Counted from the first letter of the stretch, positions 1-8,630 are shown. The stretch is DNA of 64,000 nucleotides from Hymenobacter ginkgonis (GCF_009755225.1 NZ_WQKZ01000001.1:806001-870000); one strand, 5' to 3'. The notes: generated by a model from the sequence alone, not told the origin. Translations and numbers: made by a program.

Positions 1-2113
1 CCGAGCCGTCGACGTGGGTATGGAAGCGCTGAAACATCCCAAATAGCTTTGGGGTCCGTGCCAAGTCGAGGCCCAGGCCATTGTCTCGCACTTCGAGCAA
101 AACGTAGTCTTCCACTTGCTGGCTGCGCAGCTGCACGCGTAGCGGCCGCTCGGGCGAGCGGTACTTAATGGCGTTGCTGAGCAGGTTGTAGACCACTGAG
201 CGCAGGTTCTTTCTGGAGAATGCAATGGCTGGGCACTCCGCTACGTCGGTGTCAAACTGCGCACCGGTCTGCTTCACTCGCGGAGCCAAATCGAGGAGCA
301 CATCCTTAATAATTTCGGCCAGGTATACATTAGCCGTGGGCTGCTCATATTCCTTTTGCAGGCTAGATACTTCGGTGAGGTAGCCAATCGTACCCTTGAA
401 ACGGTTAATCGACTCCTGCATCAGCCCCATGATATAGCCGACCTCCTCGCCCTGAACGGGGGTAGGGAGTTCTAGGCGCAACGCTTGCAGCAGGCCCTCA
501 ATATTGGTGATGGGCGTGCGCAAATCGTGAGAGGCCGTATAAATAAAATTGTCCAGGTCTGAATTGGTGCGTATTAGCTGCTGATTGGCGGCGGCCAGCT
601 CTTGGTTGGCGTGCTGCACCTCGGCGTTGGCACTCAGCAGCGCGCTATTAGTGGTAGCTAGCTTTTCGTTGGCGCTGGCCAGGTTCCAGGTTAGTAGTTG
701 CAGCTTGGCCTGGCTTTGGGCCACTTGCTTACGGCCAAGCACCTGCTCGGTTACTTCAAAGGCGAAAACCGAAATGCCCACCGTGCGGCCCGCTTCGCGC
801 AAGGGCTGGTAGGTGAAGTCGAAGTAACGCTCCTCGGGCGGGCCACCCCCAGCGGGGTGTACCCAGCCTATTACCTCCGCGGCCTGGTATATCTCGCCAG
901 TGTCATATATCTGGTCAAGCAGCGTCACAAAACCTTGTGCCACTGCTTCAGGCTGGGTTTCGGCCACGGGGCGGCCCACCATATCGCGGCCCTCGTAGAG
1001 GCGCTGAAAAGCCGGGTTGCAGTACTCCAGCACATGGTCAGGCCCGCGGAGCAGGCAAATTAGAGCGGGCGTTTGCTCAAATACTTGGTAGAAGCTTTCG
1101 CGCTGGGTGGCCAGCAGTTGGGCAGCTTGTAGGGCTTCGGCTTGCAGCGCCTCGGCCGCCTGGCGGGCCCGCACTTGCTCCGTTATTTCAAAGATGAATA
1201 CCAACACGCCGTCGGTGTTGCCTTGCGCATCGTAGCGAGCTTGCAGAATAAAATTAAAATACCGGTCTTCTAAGTCCTGTCCATTGGCCTGCAAAATGGG
1301 AACAGTCAGGCTGTGTTCTTCGTGGCAGCCCTTGGTTTCGTATACCCGCTTCATAATCTGATAAATAGGGTATTGCTCAATGCCGGGGAAAGCCTCGTGC
1401 AGGGGCTTTCCCAGTAGGTAGCGGTCGGGAAACAGCCGTTGGTAAGCCGGATTCACCATTTCGTACACAAGGTTGGGCCCATCGAGAAGGCAGATGCCGG
1501 CCGGTGCTTGCCAAAAAAATCGCTCTAGCCGGGTGCGCTGCAATTCTGCCCCTGCCTGCGCCTGCTGCAGGGCTTCGGTGCGCTCCCGCACGCGCTCCTC
1601 TAGCTGTTCATTCAGCTGCTGCAGTTGCTGCTGGGTGTGCCGCAACTCGGTGTTGGCGGCGCGCTCGCGGGCGTAGCTGTCGCGCAAGGCGTTCTCTACG
1701 GCTGTGCGCGCGTGGTCCGACGTATCGGTAAAGCTGACGACCAGCACCTTCCCACTGCGCTGCGCCGCCAAGTGAAAGTAATTATCGAGGCCGTCGTGCT
1801 GGTAATTGATATCGTAGCGCCCCGCCTTGCCTTGCGTGAACGCCGCGCAGTAAAAATCAAACACACCTTCGGCCTGGATATGAGGGAAATGTTGCAGCAG
1901 TGAACTGCTAGACTCGTCTGGCATCCTCAAGATGCGCCTACCCGCCGGGTTAAGGTGCACGATGGCAAAATCAATGGGATTGCTGCTCTCATCGGGGCCC
2001 TCATACAGCGGCTGCAGCAACATCACCCCATTTAGCGACACCTCCAGCACAGCATGAAGCACATCAGTCGGGGAAAGCCAGCTGGGTAAGGAGGCAAGGG
2101 GTAGGGCAGCCAT
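1..2113 (-). CDS. PAS-domain sensor histidine kinase (3' end cut by window)
   Basis: The reading frame opens at ATG 2113 and runs off the left edge of the window, so about 704 residues are visible and the C-terminus is missing. There is no signal peptide or obvious membrane segment, so a cytosolic sensor is likely. An N-terminal PAS-like region (about 20-135) is followed by a coiled coil (about 140-195) and two PAS domains (about 200-315 and 345-465), each ending in the usual FEITEQV/FEVTEQV linker. A second coiled coil leads to a HisKA dimerisation domain with SHDLRTPITN (His near 530), then the start of an HATPase domain with the N box NLLSNAIKY and the DNGLGLD box. It should autophosphorylate on His. 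The CheY-like regulator transcribed divergently at 2683 is a possible partner, which is inference only. Confidence 0.9.
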   Translation of the reverse strand, partial: MAALPLASLPSWLSPTDVLHAVLEVSLNGVMLLQPLYEGPDESSNPIDFAIVHLNPAGRRILRMPDESSSSLLQHFPHIQAEGVFDFYCAAFTQGKAGRYDINYQHDGLDNYFHLAAQRSGKVLVVSFTDTSDHARTAVENALRDSYARERAANTELRHTQQQLQQLNEQLEERVRERTEALQQAQAGAELQRTRLERFFWQAPAGICLLDGPNLVYEMVNPAYQRLFPDRYLLGKPLHEAFPGIEQYPIYQIMKRVYETKGCHEEHSLTVPILQANGQDLEDRYFNFILQARYDAQGNTDGVLVFIFEITEQVRARQAAEALQAEALQAAQLLATQRESFYQVFEQTPALICLLRGPDHVLEYCNPAFQRLYEGRDMVGRPVAETQPEAVAQGFVTLLDQIYDTGEIYQAAEVIGWVHPAGGGPPEERYFDFTYQPLREAGRTVGISVFAFEVTEQVLGRKQVAQSQAKLQLLTWNLASANEKLATTNSALLSANAEVQHANQELAAANQQLIRTNSDLDNFIYTASHDLRTPITNIEGLLQALRLELPTPVQGEEVGYIMGLMQESINRFKGTIGYLTEVSSLQKEYEQPTANVYLAEIIKDVLLDLAPRVKQTGAQFDTDVAECPAIAFSRKNLRSVVYNLLSNAIKYRSPERPLRVQLRSQQVEDYVLLEVRDNGLGLDLARTPKLFGMFQRFHTHVDGS

Positions 2114-2682
2114 GACGTGGTATGCAAGAGGCAGCTAAGCAGCGAGGTAAGCGAACAAAGGGGTAAGTACGCAAAAATTACGCGGGGTAGTTTGCCAGCT
2201 TCGCTACTTTAAACGGGGCAAATTTGTATTAAGCCGTACTCTGATGGCCTATCAATTCATTTTACTATTTTTAAAAGCAGGCGGTAGTTTTTAAAAACCT
2301 TGCCTTTCGCTGCTCGTAAAATAATGAATGCTAGACGCAAACTGCTTGACTAGTTGCTAAGATTGGGTGGCCGAACAGAATGGGTTTCGGCAGTGCGTTT
2401 TTAATTTTTTCATAATTTTTATTACGTTATAAATTGATGTTTGAACGTACGCAAAGCGCTGTTTTTTAATGCAAGTAGACAAGTAGTTTACCCGAATTTC
2501 ACTCGCTTGAACTTGTCATTGTTTGAAACTTCAGTTGGCATACTACGTGAAAAACTCATCAATTATTCATTAATTTTCGCCCCTTCGTAAGGGCTGATAG
2601 CTGAGCGCTTCGCCCCTGGCGGGCTGCAAGAACCATGAGGATACTTCTATTAATTTGCGTTCACGCTTAATGTAAGCTGACT
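2114..2682. other. AT-rich intergenic region between divergent signalling genes
   Basis: This 569-base stretch separates the minus-strand kinase from the plus-strand response regulator and is clearly AT-richer than its surroundings, with several runs of T and A around 2260-2300 and 2400-2420. It must hold the promoters of both genes, but I see no exact TAnnTTTG element. I find no convincing open reading frame, RNA structure or repeat in it. Confidence 0.6.
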
Positions 2683-3078
2683 ATGCGTGTATTACTGATT
2701 GATGATGACTTCATCAGTATATTTCTGACAAAGAAATTACTGCAGCAAGAAGGTGTAGCTGACTCCATTACTTGTTTTCGGTCGTCGCAGGATGCCTTGG
2801 ACTGCGTGCGACAAATGTTGCCGGAACAGATGCCAGATATCATTTTCCTGGACCTGAACATGCCCGTCATGAGTGGCTGGGACTTTCTGGAAGCCCTGAA
2901 AGCAGAAGAACAAAAATTCATCGGTCGCTGCCGCATCTACATTCTTACCTCGTCGCTGGCGCCGTGCGATACCGCTCGTTCTAAAGAATTCAACTTGGTG
3001 GCTGGCCTCATTCATAAACCCTTGGATGTCATGGAAATTCAGGCTATTCGCTCCTACCTGGTAGAAAGTAGTCGGTAG
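2683..3078 (+). CDS. Single-domain response regulator (CheY-like)
   Basis: The 131-residue protein is a lone receiver domain without an output domain. It shows the acidic pocket near the N-terminus (IDDD, residues 6-9), the phospho-acceptor Asp in IIFLDLNMPVMSG (about residue 56), the conserved Ser/Thr in ILTSS and the Lys in HKPLD near the end. Such stand-alone receivers pass phosphate on or act by protein-protein contact. It lies head to head with the PAS histidine kinase across a 569-base gap, which makes that kinase a plausible but unproven partner. The start is ATG 2683. Confidence 0.9.
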   Translation: MRVLLIDDDFISIFLTKKLLQQEGVADSITCFRSSQDALDCVRQMLPEQMPDIIFLDLNMPVMSGWDFLEALKAEEQKFIGRCRIYILTSSLAPCDTARSKEFNLVAGLIHKPLDVMEIQAIRSYLVESSR

Positions 3079-3264
3079 TAGCGAAGCTGGCCCTAAAAGG
3101 AGAGGGTAGGCCTCGTTACTTGTCTACCCCGGTACCAAGCAACGGGCTAGGTACGTGCGTAATTGCCACATGCCCAGCACGATTAGAGGCTTGTGAGAAA
3201 GCGCAAAGCCTGCTTGGGCGCGATATTGGGTGGCCACTTGGTTCTTCCCCCGTGGCGCTGGCCC

Positions 3265-4359
3265 ATGCGTTATTTTACTTTGTTGTTACTACTCCTGGCT
3301 GGGGCTGGGCGCCTGCCCGCGCAAGTGCTGAAACCAGGCTTTGATAAAGCGGAGTATCTGGAGCTACTGCGGCTGCACGCCCGCCAAGGAGGCCTCGATT
3401 CGATGTGGTGGGCCGGTATTCCGCGGCCCCGCGAATTTCGACTCGTGTACCGCTCGCCGGTGGTAGGGCTGGATAACCGCTGGGATTTGTGGGCGAAAGC
3501 CGGCGCGCAGCCGCAGGTAGTTATCAGCATCAGGGGTACCACGCGCGCACAAGTAAGCTGGCTCCAAAACTTGTACGCCGCTATGGTGCCGGCCACCGGC
3601 GAGGTACGCCTGTCGGCCACGCGCACCTTCAGCTATCGCTTGGCCGACAACCCACAAGCGGCGGTGCACGCGGGGTGGCTGCTGGGCTTAGCCTTTCAGG
3701 CCGAAGGCATTGTGCACAAAGTGGATTCGTGTTACCGCCGGGGCACCCGCGATTTTATCATTATGGGGCATAGCCAGGGCGGAGCAATCGCTTTTTTGCT
3801 CACGTCGCACTTGCGCAGCTTGCAGCAGCAAGGCCAGTTACCGGCCGATATGCGCCTCAAAACCTATTGCAGTGCTGGCCCCAAGCCCGGCAACCTGTAC
3901 TACGCCTATGCCTATGAAAGTGCCACCCAAGGCGGCTGGGCCGTAAACGTTGTAAACCCAGCCGACTGGGTGCCTGAGGTGCCGCTAAGCGTCCAAACTG
4001 TGCACGATTTTAACCCGGCTAATCCCTTCGTAGGTGTGCCGGCGATACTCAAAAAGCAGCCCTTCGGCAAACGGTTGGTGCTGCGCCACGTTTACCGGCA
4101 GCTAGCCGCGCCGTCGCGGCGGGCGCAGCGCCGCTACCAGCGCTACCTAGGGGGCTTTATAGGTAAGGCGGTTAGCAAAGAACTGCCTGGCTTACAGCAT
4201 TCGCCTTTCTACGCCAGCAGCAATTATGTGCGCACGGGCCCCACGGTGGTGCTGCCCGCCGATGCGGCCTACTACGTCAAGTACCCCAACGACCCGGCCA
4301 AACTGTTTCAGCACCACCTTTTTCAGCCTTATTATTACCTGGCTGAGCGCCTGCCGTAA
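3265..4359 (+). CDS. Secreted class 3 lipase-like alpha/beta hydrolase
   Basis: I chose ATG 3265 because it begins a clean signal peptide (MRYFTLLLLLLAGAGRLPAQ); a GTG at 3193 would add 24 residues with no sign of function. The mature part has the lipase nucleophile elbow GHSQGGA near residue 175 and the preceding strand DFIIMG, as in class 3 (fungal-type) lipases. A likely catalytic Asp and His lie further on, in NPADWVPEV and in the C-terminal histidine-rich part, but I cannot fix them by eye. The product is probably exported to the periplasm or beyond and cleaves ester bonds; the substrate is unknown. It stands alone, convergent with the TetR gene. Confidence 0.8.
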   Translation: MRYFTLLLLLLAGAGRLPAQVLKPGFDKAEYLELLRLHARQGGLDSMWWAGIPRPREFRLVYRSPVVGLDNRWDLWAKAGAQPQVVISIRGTTRAQVSWLQNLYAAMVPATGEVRLSATRTFSYRLADNPQAAVHAGWLLGLAFQAEGIVHKVDSCYRRGTRDFIIMGHSQGGAIAFLLTSHLRSLQQQGQLPADMRLKTYCSAGPKPGNLYYAYAYESATQGGWAVNVVNPADWVPEVPLSVQTVHDFNPANPFVGVPAILKKQPFGKRLVLRHVYRQLAAPSRRAQRRYQRYLGGFIGKAVSKELPGLQHSPFYASSNYVRTGPTVVLPADAAYYVKYPNDPAKLFQHHLFQPYYYLAERLP

Positions 4360-4457
4360 ACCAAGGGGGTAGGCAGCAATCCTTATAAAAAGCGACGGCC
4401 AGAAGCGGCAAGCAGCAATCCTCCCTCACCTCAGATGCCAAGCTAAGGGTGGGAGAA

Positions 4458-5042
4458 TTAACGCTGGGCCAACCCGCCAAGCAGTACGGTCAAGATGTTG
4501 TTTTCCAACTCCTCGGCCGATAGGCCCCGGCCCGGGCGATACCAGAGTTCTACCCAGCGCACCGCCGACAACACTGTAAACAAGGCAACCGATACGTTGA
4601 CCGGCCGAAACTCGCCGGCCGCAATGCCCGCTTCGATGAGGGCGGCAAAGCCTTTTTCGTAATTTTTGCGGGCTTGCTTAAACTCCGTAAGGCGGGGCTC
4701 GGGTAGGTATTTCCAGTCGTGGTTGGCTACCGATACAGCAGCGCCGTCTTCTACCATTAGCCGGATGTGCAGCCGCACTAGCGCCTTTATTTTTTCGCTG
4801 AATGGAATAGCAGTAGCCTCAATTTCAGCGAGCTGCGAAATATAAGTGTCTGAAATTCGGAAGCAGATGGTGTCCAGTAGCTCGTCTTTCGACTTGATAT
4901 GGTTGTACATACTTGCTGCCTCCATGCCCACTTGCCCGGCCAGGTCGCGCATAGAGGTGCCGCTGTAGCCACGGTCTTTAAATAGCTTGGCCGCTTCGGC
5001 CAAAATCAGCTCGCGCTTGGCTACTTTTTTGGTTTTAAACAT
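4458..5042 (-). CDS. TetR/AcrR family transcriptional regulator
   Basis: The protein is 194 residues from ATG 5042; a GTG at 5084 would add 14 unlikely residues. Residues 8-55 form the TetR helix-turn-helix (ILAEAAKLFKDRGYSGTSMR followed by a recognition helix ending in ASMYNHIKSKDELL). The C-terminal ligand domain resembles those of TetR regulators of fatty acid or aromatic acid breakdown, but no ligand can be named. A Bacteroidota promoter element and an inverted repeat lie just upstream, which suggests autoregulation. The target genes are not evident; etfBA further along could fit a fatty-acid link, which is speculation. Confidence 0.88.
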   Translation of the reverse strand: MFKTKKVAKRELILAEAAKLFKDRGYSGTSMRDLAGQVGMEAASMYNHIKSKDELLDTICFRISDTYISQLAEIEATAIPFSEKIKALVRLHIRLMVEDGAAVSVANHDWKYLPEPRLTEFKQARKNYEKGFAALIEAGIAAGEFRPVNVSVALFTVLSAVRWVELWYRPGRGLSAEELENNILTVLLGGLAQR

Positions 5043-5071
5043 GAGGGTGGGTGGGAGAGAGGCAGACTTTG

Positions 5072-5079
5072 CAAAGTTA
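5072..5079 (-). promoter_or_regulatory. Probable -7 promoter element of the TetR gene
   Basis: On the minus strand the bases read TAACTTTG, an exact match to the Bacteroidota -7 consensus TAnnTTTG, 29 bases upstream of the chosen ATG at 5042. No clear TTG -33 box is seen. Confidence 0.5.
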
Positions 5080-5097
5080 CCCACCAGTTTCGGATGC

Positions 5098-5122
5098 TAA
5101 CGAATGTTTGTTTACATTGTTA
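5098..5122. promoter_or_regulatory. Candidate TetR operator (inverted repeat)
   Basis: TAACGAATGT at 5098-5107 and ACATTGTTA at 5114-5122 form an inverted repeat around a six-base spacer, with one extra base in the left arm. The core AATGT-N6-ACATT is perfect. Its place just upstream of the -7 element of the TetR gene fits an autorepression site. This is inference from position and symmetry. Confidence 0.4.
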
Positions 5123-5146
5123 GGTGGCGGCGGGGCAGAGGCTTAC

Positions 5147-5199
5147 ACACCAGGGGGGTGGTAGGGCGCCTGCACGGCGCCCTACCACCCCCCTGGTGT
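5147..5199 (-). terminator. Perfect 24-bp hairpin downstream of the aminotransferase gene
   Basis: The arms at 5147-5170 and 5176-5199 are perfectly complementary over 24 bases around a five-base loop (TGCAC). It lies 13 bases after the stop of the minus-strand aminotransferase gene. There is no T-run on the minus strand, so it is either a non-classical terminator or a 3' stabilising structure. Confidence 0.6.
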
Positions 5200-5212
5200 C
5201 ACTTAAAATAGC

Positions 5213-6451
5213 TTATACGTGCGCCTCGGCTACCTCAAGAACCTGGGGCGCCAGCGTACGGCCCGGGTATTCGAGTAAAGCTTGTTCGAGGCAGGTAAGT
5301 GCTGCCTCGAGGTCGTGCAGGTTCAGCACGTAGGCCAGGCGTACCTGCTGGCGGCCCAGGGCTGGCGTTTGGTAGAAGCCGCTGGCCGGCGACAGCATCA
5401 GGGTCTGGTTTTCGTACGAAAAGCTGCTGAGCAACCATTCGCCAAAGAGTTCAGCATCATCAACGGGCAAATGCGCCATTACGTAGAACGCGCCACCCGG
5501 CACGGGGCACTGCACGCCCGGCATGGCTTGCAGGCGCCGCACGGTAAGGTCGCGGCGAGCTTGGTACTCGGCGCGGTTTTCGTCGAAGTAGCTTTCGGGT
5601 AGCTCGGCCGCAGCCTCGCCCAGCAGCATACCCAGGCCGGGCGGGCTAATACGCATTTGGGCGAAGCGAAAGGCCGCTTGAAATACCGTGCGGTTGCGCG
5701 TCACGAGCGAGCCAACTCGGGCCCCGCAAGCGCTGTAGCGCTTTGATATGGTGTCCATTACCACTACGTGCTCCTCGCCACCGGGTAGGTTGAGGGCACT
5801 CGTGGCGCGCGCGCCGTCGTAGCAATACTCGCGGTAGGCCTCGTCCGATAGCAGGTACAGGTTGTGGCGTTGGCACAAGCCCAGCAAGTCTTCCAGCTCG
5901 GAGCGGGTGTACACGTGGCCGGTGGGGTTGCTGGGGTTGCAGAGCAAAATGGCCCGGGTACGTGGCGTGATTACCTGCTCGAAGGCCGCCAAGGGGGGTA
6001 GGGCAAAGCCATCTTCAATGGTGGCCGTGATGGCGACAATCTTGACGCCCGCCGCGATGGCGAAGGCCGTGTACGTGCCATAAAAGGGTTCTGGCACCAC
6101 CAGTTCATCGCCAGGGTTGAGGCAGGTAAGCAGCGTAAAAAGAATCGCTTCGCTGCCTGCGGTAGTTACCAGTATTTCATCCGTAGTTACTTCTATGCCA
6201 GCGCGATGGTAGTAGCCAGCTAGCTTGCGGCGGTAGCTATCGGTGCCCGCGCCGTGGCTGTAAGCGAGCACCGGAATATCGGCCTGCCGCACGGCCTCCA
6301 GCAAGCTGGGGGGGGTAGCAATATCGGGCTGGCCAATGTTGAGGTGATACACTTTCTTGCCCTGCTGCTTGGCAGCCTCCGCAAAGGGAGCCAGCTTGCG
6401 AAAAGGTGAAACAGGCATGTCTTGCCCGCGCTGCGATATAGCTAACGACAT
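5213..6451 (-). CDS. Class I/II pyridoxal-phosphate aminotransferase
   Basis: The 412-residue protein has the length and motif order of fold-type I aminotransferases of the aspartate family: NIGQPD near the N-terminus, the NPSNPTG loop, a YREYCYDG segment after LLSDEAY, and the PLP-binding Lys in DTISKRYSACGARVGS. It should move an amino group between an amino acid and a 2-oxo acid in the cytosol; the exact substrate cannot be told. The start MSLAISQRGQDMPVSPFRKL is typical of the family. It ends in a strong hairpin and is probably transcribed alone. Confidence 0.9.
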   Translation of the reverse strand: MSLAISQRGQDMPVSPFRKLAPFAEAAKQQGKKVYHLNIGQPDIATPPSLLEAVRQADIPVLAYSHGAGTDSYRRKLAGYYHRAGIEVTTDEILVTTAGSEAILFTLLTCLNPGDELVVPEPFYGTYTAFAIAAGVKIVAITATIEDGFALPPLAAFEQVITPRTRAILLCNPSNPTGHVYTRSELEDLLGLCQRHNLYLLSDEAYREYCYDGARATSALNLPGGEEHVVVMDTISKRYSACGARVGSLVTRNRTVFQAAFRFAQMRISPPGLGMLLGEAAAELPESYFDENRAEYQARRDLTVRRLQAMPGVQCPVPGGAFYVMAHLPVDDAELFGEWLLSSFSYENQTLMLSPASGFYQTPALGRQQVRLAYVLNLHDLEAALTCLEQALLEYPGRTLAPQVLEVAEAHV

Positions 6452-6597
6452 AGTAGATAAAACTCTAGAGTACTCAATCAGGAGCTAAGGTATTGGAGAA
6501 ATGCAGGAAACGAAAGCTTGGCGGAGTAGAAAAAGCGAATCGTAAGGGATTTCTGAAATTTAGAATTGGTCAAATAGTCAAGAAGTTATACAGAGTC

Positions 6598-6633
6598 AAA
6601 AAAAAGTCCTGGCCACATTGCTGGCCAGGACTT
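6598..6633 (-). terminator. Rho-independent terminator of the nuclease/UVR gene
   Basis: Read on the minus strand, AAGTCCTGGCCA and its complement form a perfect 12-bp stem (6604-6615 with 6622-6633, six-base loop) followed by eight T. It lies 35 bases downstream of the stop at 6669. Confidence 0.85.
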
Positions 6634-6668
6634 CCCACTCTAAAACTTCAAAAACTGAACCGCAAAAC

Positions 6669-7301
6669 CTAGCCGTTGCGCTTGTTCAATTCGTCGCGGA
6701 TTTTCGCCGCCTTTTCGTAATCTTCTTTATCGAGCGCCTGCGACAGCATTTTGCTCAATTCCTCCATGGGGACTTGGCCACTGGGCTCGGTAGGCTCGGT
6801 GGGGCGAGGCGTGGGGCGCGGGGTGTCGTCGTCCTCATCGTCGTCGTGGTCCTGGTCGTCGTCATCTTCGTCTTCGTTGGCCTCGTCGAGGTCCGAAAGA
6901 ATGATGCCGGCTTCGCCTAGCACACTTTCAACGGTGAAAATCGGCACGCCGAAGCGCAGGCCAATAGCAATGGCGTCGGAGGGGCGGGCGTCAATCTCGA
7001 ACGTGGTGGCCCCATCAGAGCACACAATGCGCGAGTAGAAAACGCCTTCCTTGAGGTCAGAAATGACAACTTCGAGGATAGCAACGTGCACGTGCTCGGC
7101 AAAAGCCTTAAATAAGTCGTGAGTCAGCGGCCGGTTGGGGCTGATTTTTTCAATCTGAATGGCGATGCTCTGAGCCTCGAACATACCGATGATAATCGGC
7201 AAGCGGCGATTGCCGTGCTTCTCGCCCAGAATGAGGGCGAACGAGCCGGATTGCGACTGTGAGGAGGACAGGCCCAGAATTTCGAGCGGTATTTTTTTCA
7301 A
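6669..7301 (-). CDS. Bifunctional nuclease (BFN/DUF151) protein with C-terminal UVR motif
   Basis: The first ~130 residues match the bifunctional nuclease family: KKIPLEILGLSSSQSQSG, then RRLPIIIGMFEAQSIAI and EIDARPSDAIAIGLRFG. A strongly acidic, low-complexity linker of Asp and Glu follows, and the last ~30 residues (LSKMLSQALDKEDYEKAAKI) form a UVR motif as found in UvrB and UvrC. It may act on nucleic acid, but the real role of these proteins in Bacteroidota is unclear. I chose a TTG start at 7301, because homology begins at KKIPLEI and the ATG at 7424 lies inside an intergenic palindrome. The start is therefore uncertain. Confidence 0.8.
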   Translation of the reverse strand: MKKIPLEILGLSSSQSQSGSFALILGEKHGNRRLPIIIGMFEAQSIAIQIEKISPNRPLTHDLFKAFAEHVHVAILEVVISDLKEGVFYSRIVCSDGATTFEIDARPSDAIAIGLRFGVPIFTVESVLGEAGIILSDLDEANEDEDDDDQDHDDDEDDDTPRPTPRPTEPTEPSGQVPMEELSKMLSQALDKEDYEKAAKIRDELNKRNG

Positions 7302-7409
7302 GGGTCTCGGGGACTTGAATTCTTGGTAAAAGGAAGTAATGTCTTCCGTACGACAAATAAAGCAGAAAGGGCCGGAACTAACCCGTAAAAAATACCTTAC
7401 GCCAAAATT

Positions 7410-7519
7410 AAGAACGTCATGCAAAGTTCACCGAAACACCTCGCGGATAGCAGTAATTCCTAATAAGAAGGATTACTGCCCCGCGTGAGATGCCGTGGCA
7501 AGCTCAGCATGACGTTCTT
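7410..7519. repeat. Intergenic palindromic repeat, long form (copy 1)
   Basis: AAGAACGTCATGC at the left end pairs with GCATGACGTTCTT at the right end. The inner parts are more degenerate than in other copies (left CCTCGCGG, right GAGATGCC), but a central stem around CAGTAAT/ATTACTG is kept. It sits between the start of the nuclease/UVR gene and the stop of etfA, both on the minus strand, so it may terminate etfBA transcription. Confidence 0.75.
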
Positions 7520-7544
7520 ACGTATACTAGAAGAGGCAAGCAGC

Positions 7545-8522
7545 CTAGCTCAGTTCCTTCACGGCAGCGGTTAGCTTGGGCAGCACGTCAAATACGTCGC
7601 CCACAATGCCATAGTCGGCCGCCTTAAAAAACGGAGCTTCCGGGTCCTTATTAATAACGACAATCACCTTCGACGAGTTGACGCCGGCCAAATGCTGGAT
7701 GGCGCCCGAAATACCGCAGGCAATATACAGATTAGGCGAAACCGTGATGCCCGTTTGGCCCACGTGCTCGTGGTGAGGGCGCCAATCGACGTCGCTCACC
7801 GGCTTCGAGCAAGCCGTGGCTGCGCCCAGTGCCTTGGCCAGGTCCTCGATGAGGCCCCAGTTTTCGGGGCCTTTCATGCCCCTACCCCCCGATACTACGC
7901 GCTCGGCTTCGGGCAGCAAGATGCCGCCGGCCTGGTCCTGCATCACTACTTGCGAGGGAGCGTCGGCAAAGTCGGCGTCGGCTAGCTGCGCGCTGAAGGT
8001 GGTCACCTCCGCCGTTTTGCCGGCCTCGTGCTGGGCTTCGATGGAATTCTTTTTAACGGCGATAATCTTGCGCTCGCCGCTGAGCACCACGTCCGAAAAC
8101 GCTTTGCCCGAAAAGGCCCCGCGCTTCACCGTGAACTGGCCGCCGTCGGTTTTGGGCAATTCTACTACGTTGGTAGCTAGGGCAGCTTGCAGCCGCACCG
8201 ACAGGCGTGAGCCCACTGAAGCCCCAATATTGCTATTGGCCAGCACAATTACTTTGGAATCTTCCTGCTGGGCCGCCGTCGCAATAAGTTTGGTGTAGGC
8301 ATTGTTCACGAAGTCCTTGAGGCGGGGCTCGTTATCGTAGAGCACCTTGCTGATGCCCTGCTCGCCAAGCTTGGCCAGGTTGGCCTCAATGGCTTCGCCT
8401 ACGGCAATGGCCGTGGCAGTAGTGCCCAACTGGGCGGCTACCTGCGCGCCATACGTGGCCACTTCGAGCGAAGACTTTTTCACTTCGCCCTTATCGCATT
8501 CAACTACAACTAAAACTGACAT
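7545..8522 (-). CDS. etfA: Electron transfer flavoprotein subunit alpha
   Basis: The 325-residue product has the alpha-subunit layout: an N-terminal nucleotide-binding-like domain (MSVLVVVECDKGEVKKSSLE) and a C-terminal FAD-binding domain with RVVSGGRGMKGPENW, the typical QTGITVSPNLYIACGISGAIQH stretch and VINKDPEAPFFKAADYGIVGD at the end. With the beta subunit it carries electrons from acyl-CoA and other dehydrogenases to ETF-quinone oxidoreductase. It follows etfB on the same strand after a 108-base gap and is probably co-transcribed from the promoter at 9401-9432. Confidence 0.96.
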   Translation of the reverse strand: MSVLVVVECDKGEVKKSSLEVATYGAQVAAQLGTTATAIAVGEAIEANLAKLGEQGISKVLYDNEPRLKDFVNNAYTKLIATAAQQEDSKVIVLANSNIGASVGSRLSVRLQAALATNVVELPKTDGGQFTVKRGAFSGKAFSDVVLSGERKIIAVKKNSIEAQHEAGKTAEVTTFSAQLADADFADAPSQVVMQDQAGGILLPEAERVVSGGRGMKGPENWGLIEDLAKALGAATACSKPVSDVDWRPHHEHVGQTGITVSPNLYIACGISGAIQHLAGVNSSKVIVVINKDPEAPFFKAADYGIVGDVFDVLPKLTAAVKELS

Positions 8523-8630
8523 TTTAAAAGAATTACGAATGATGAATTAGAAATTATGAAGTGTCGGCTTATGAGTCGCGGCGTGGCCATTTCAGGCGCG
8601 GCGGGCAGCTCATAATCGTTCATAATTCGA

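Noticed and set aside
585..1903. Overlapping plus-strand open frames across the PAS kinase
   Set aside because: The minus-strand frame encodes recognisable PAS, HisKA and HATPase motifs throughout; the plus-strand frames are shadows.
4372..4421. Direct repeat GCAGCAATCCT (4372 and 4411)
   Set aside because: Only two short copies in a convergent intergenic gap; no structure or function could be argued.
6801..6890. Short tandem repeat (GTCGTC-like) as a DNA repeat
   Set aside because: It is the coding sequence of the Asp/Glu-rich linker in the nuclease/UVR protein.
7302..7424. Longer N-terminus of the nuclease/UVR gene
   Set aside because: The start codon is part of a palindromic repeat and the added residues lack similarity to the family.
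8552..8627. 9-bp inverted repeat between etfB and etfA as a terminator
   Set aside because: The arms are AT-rich and 58 bases apart without a T-run; a terminator there would separate two subunits of one complex.
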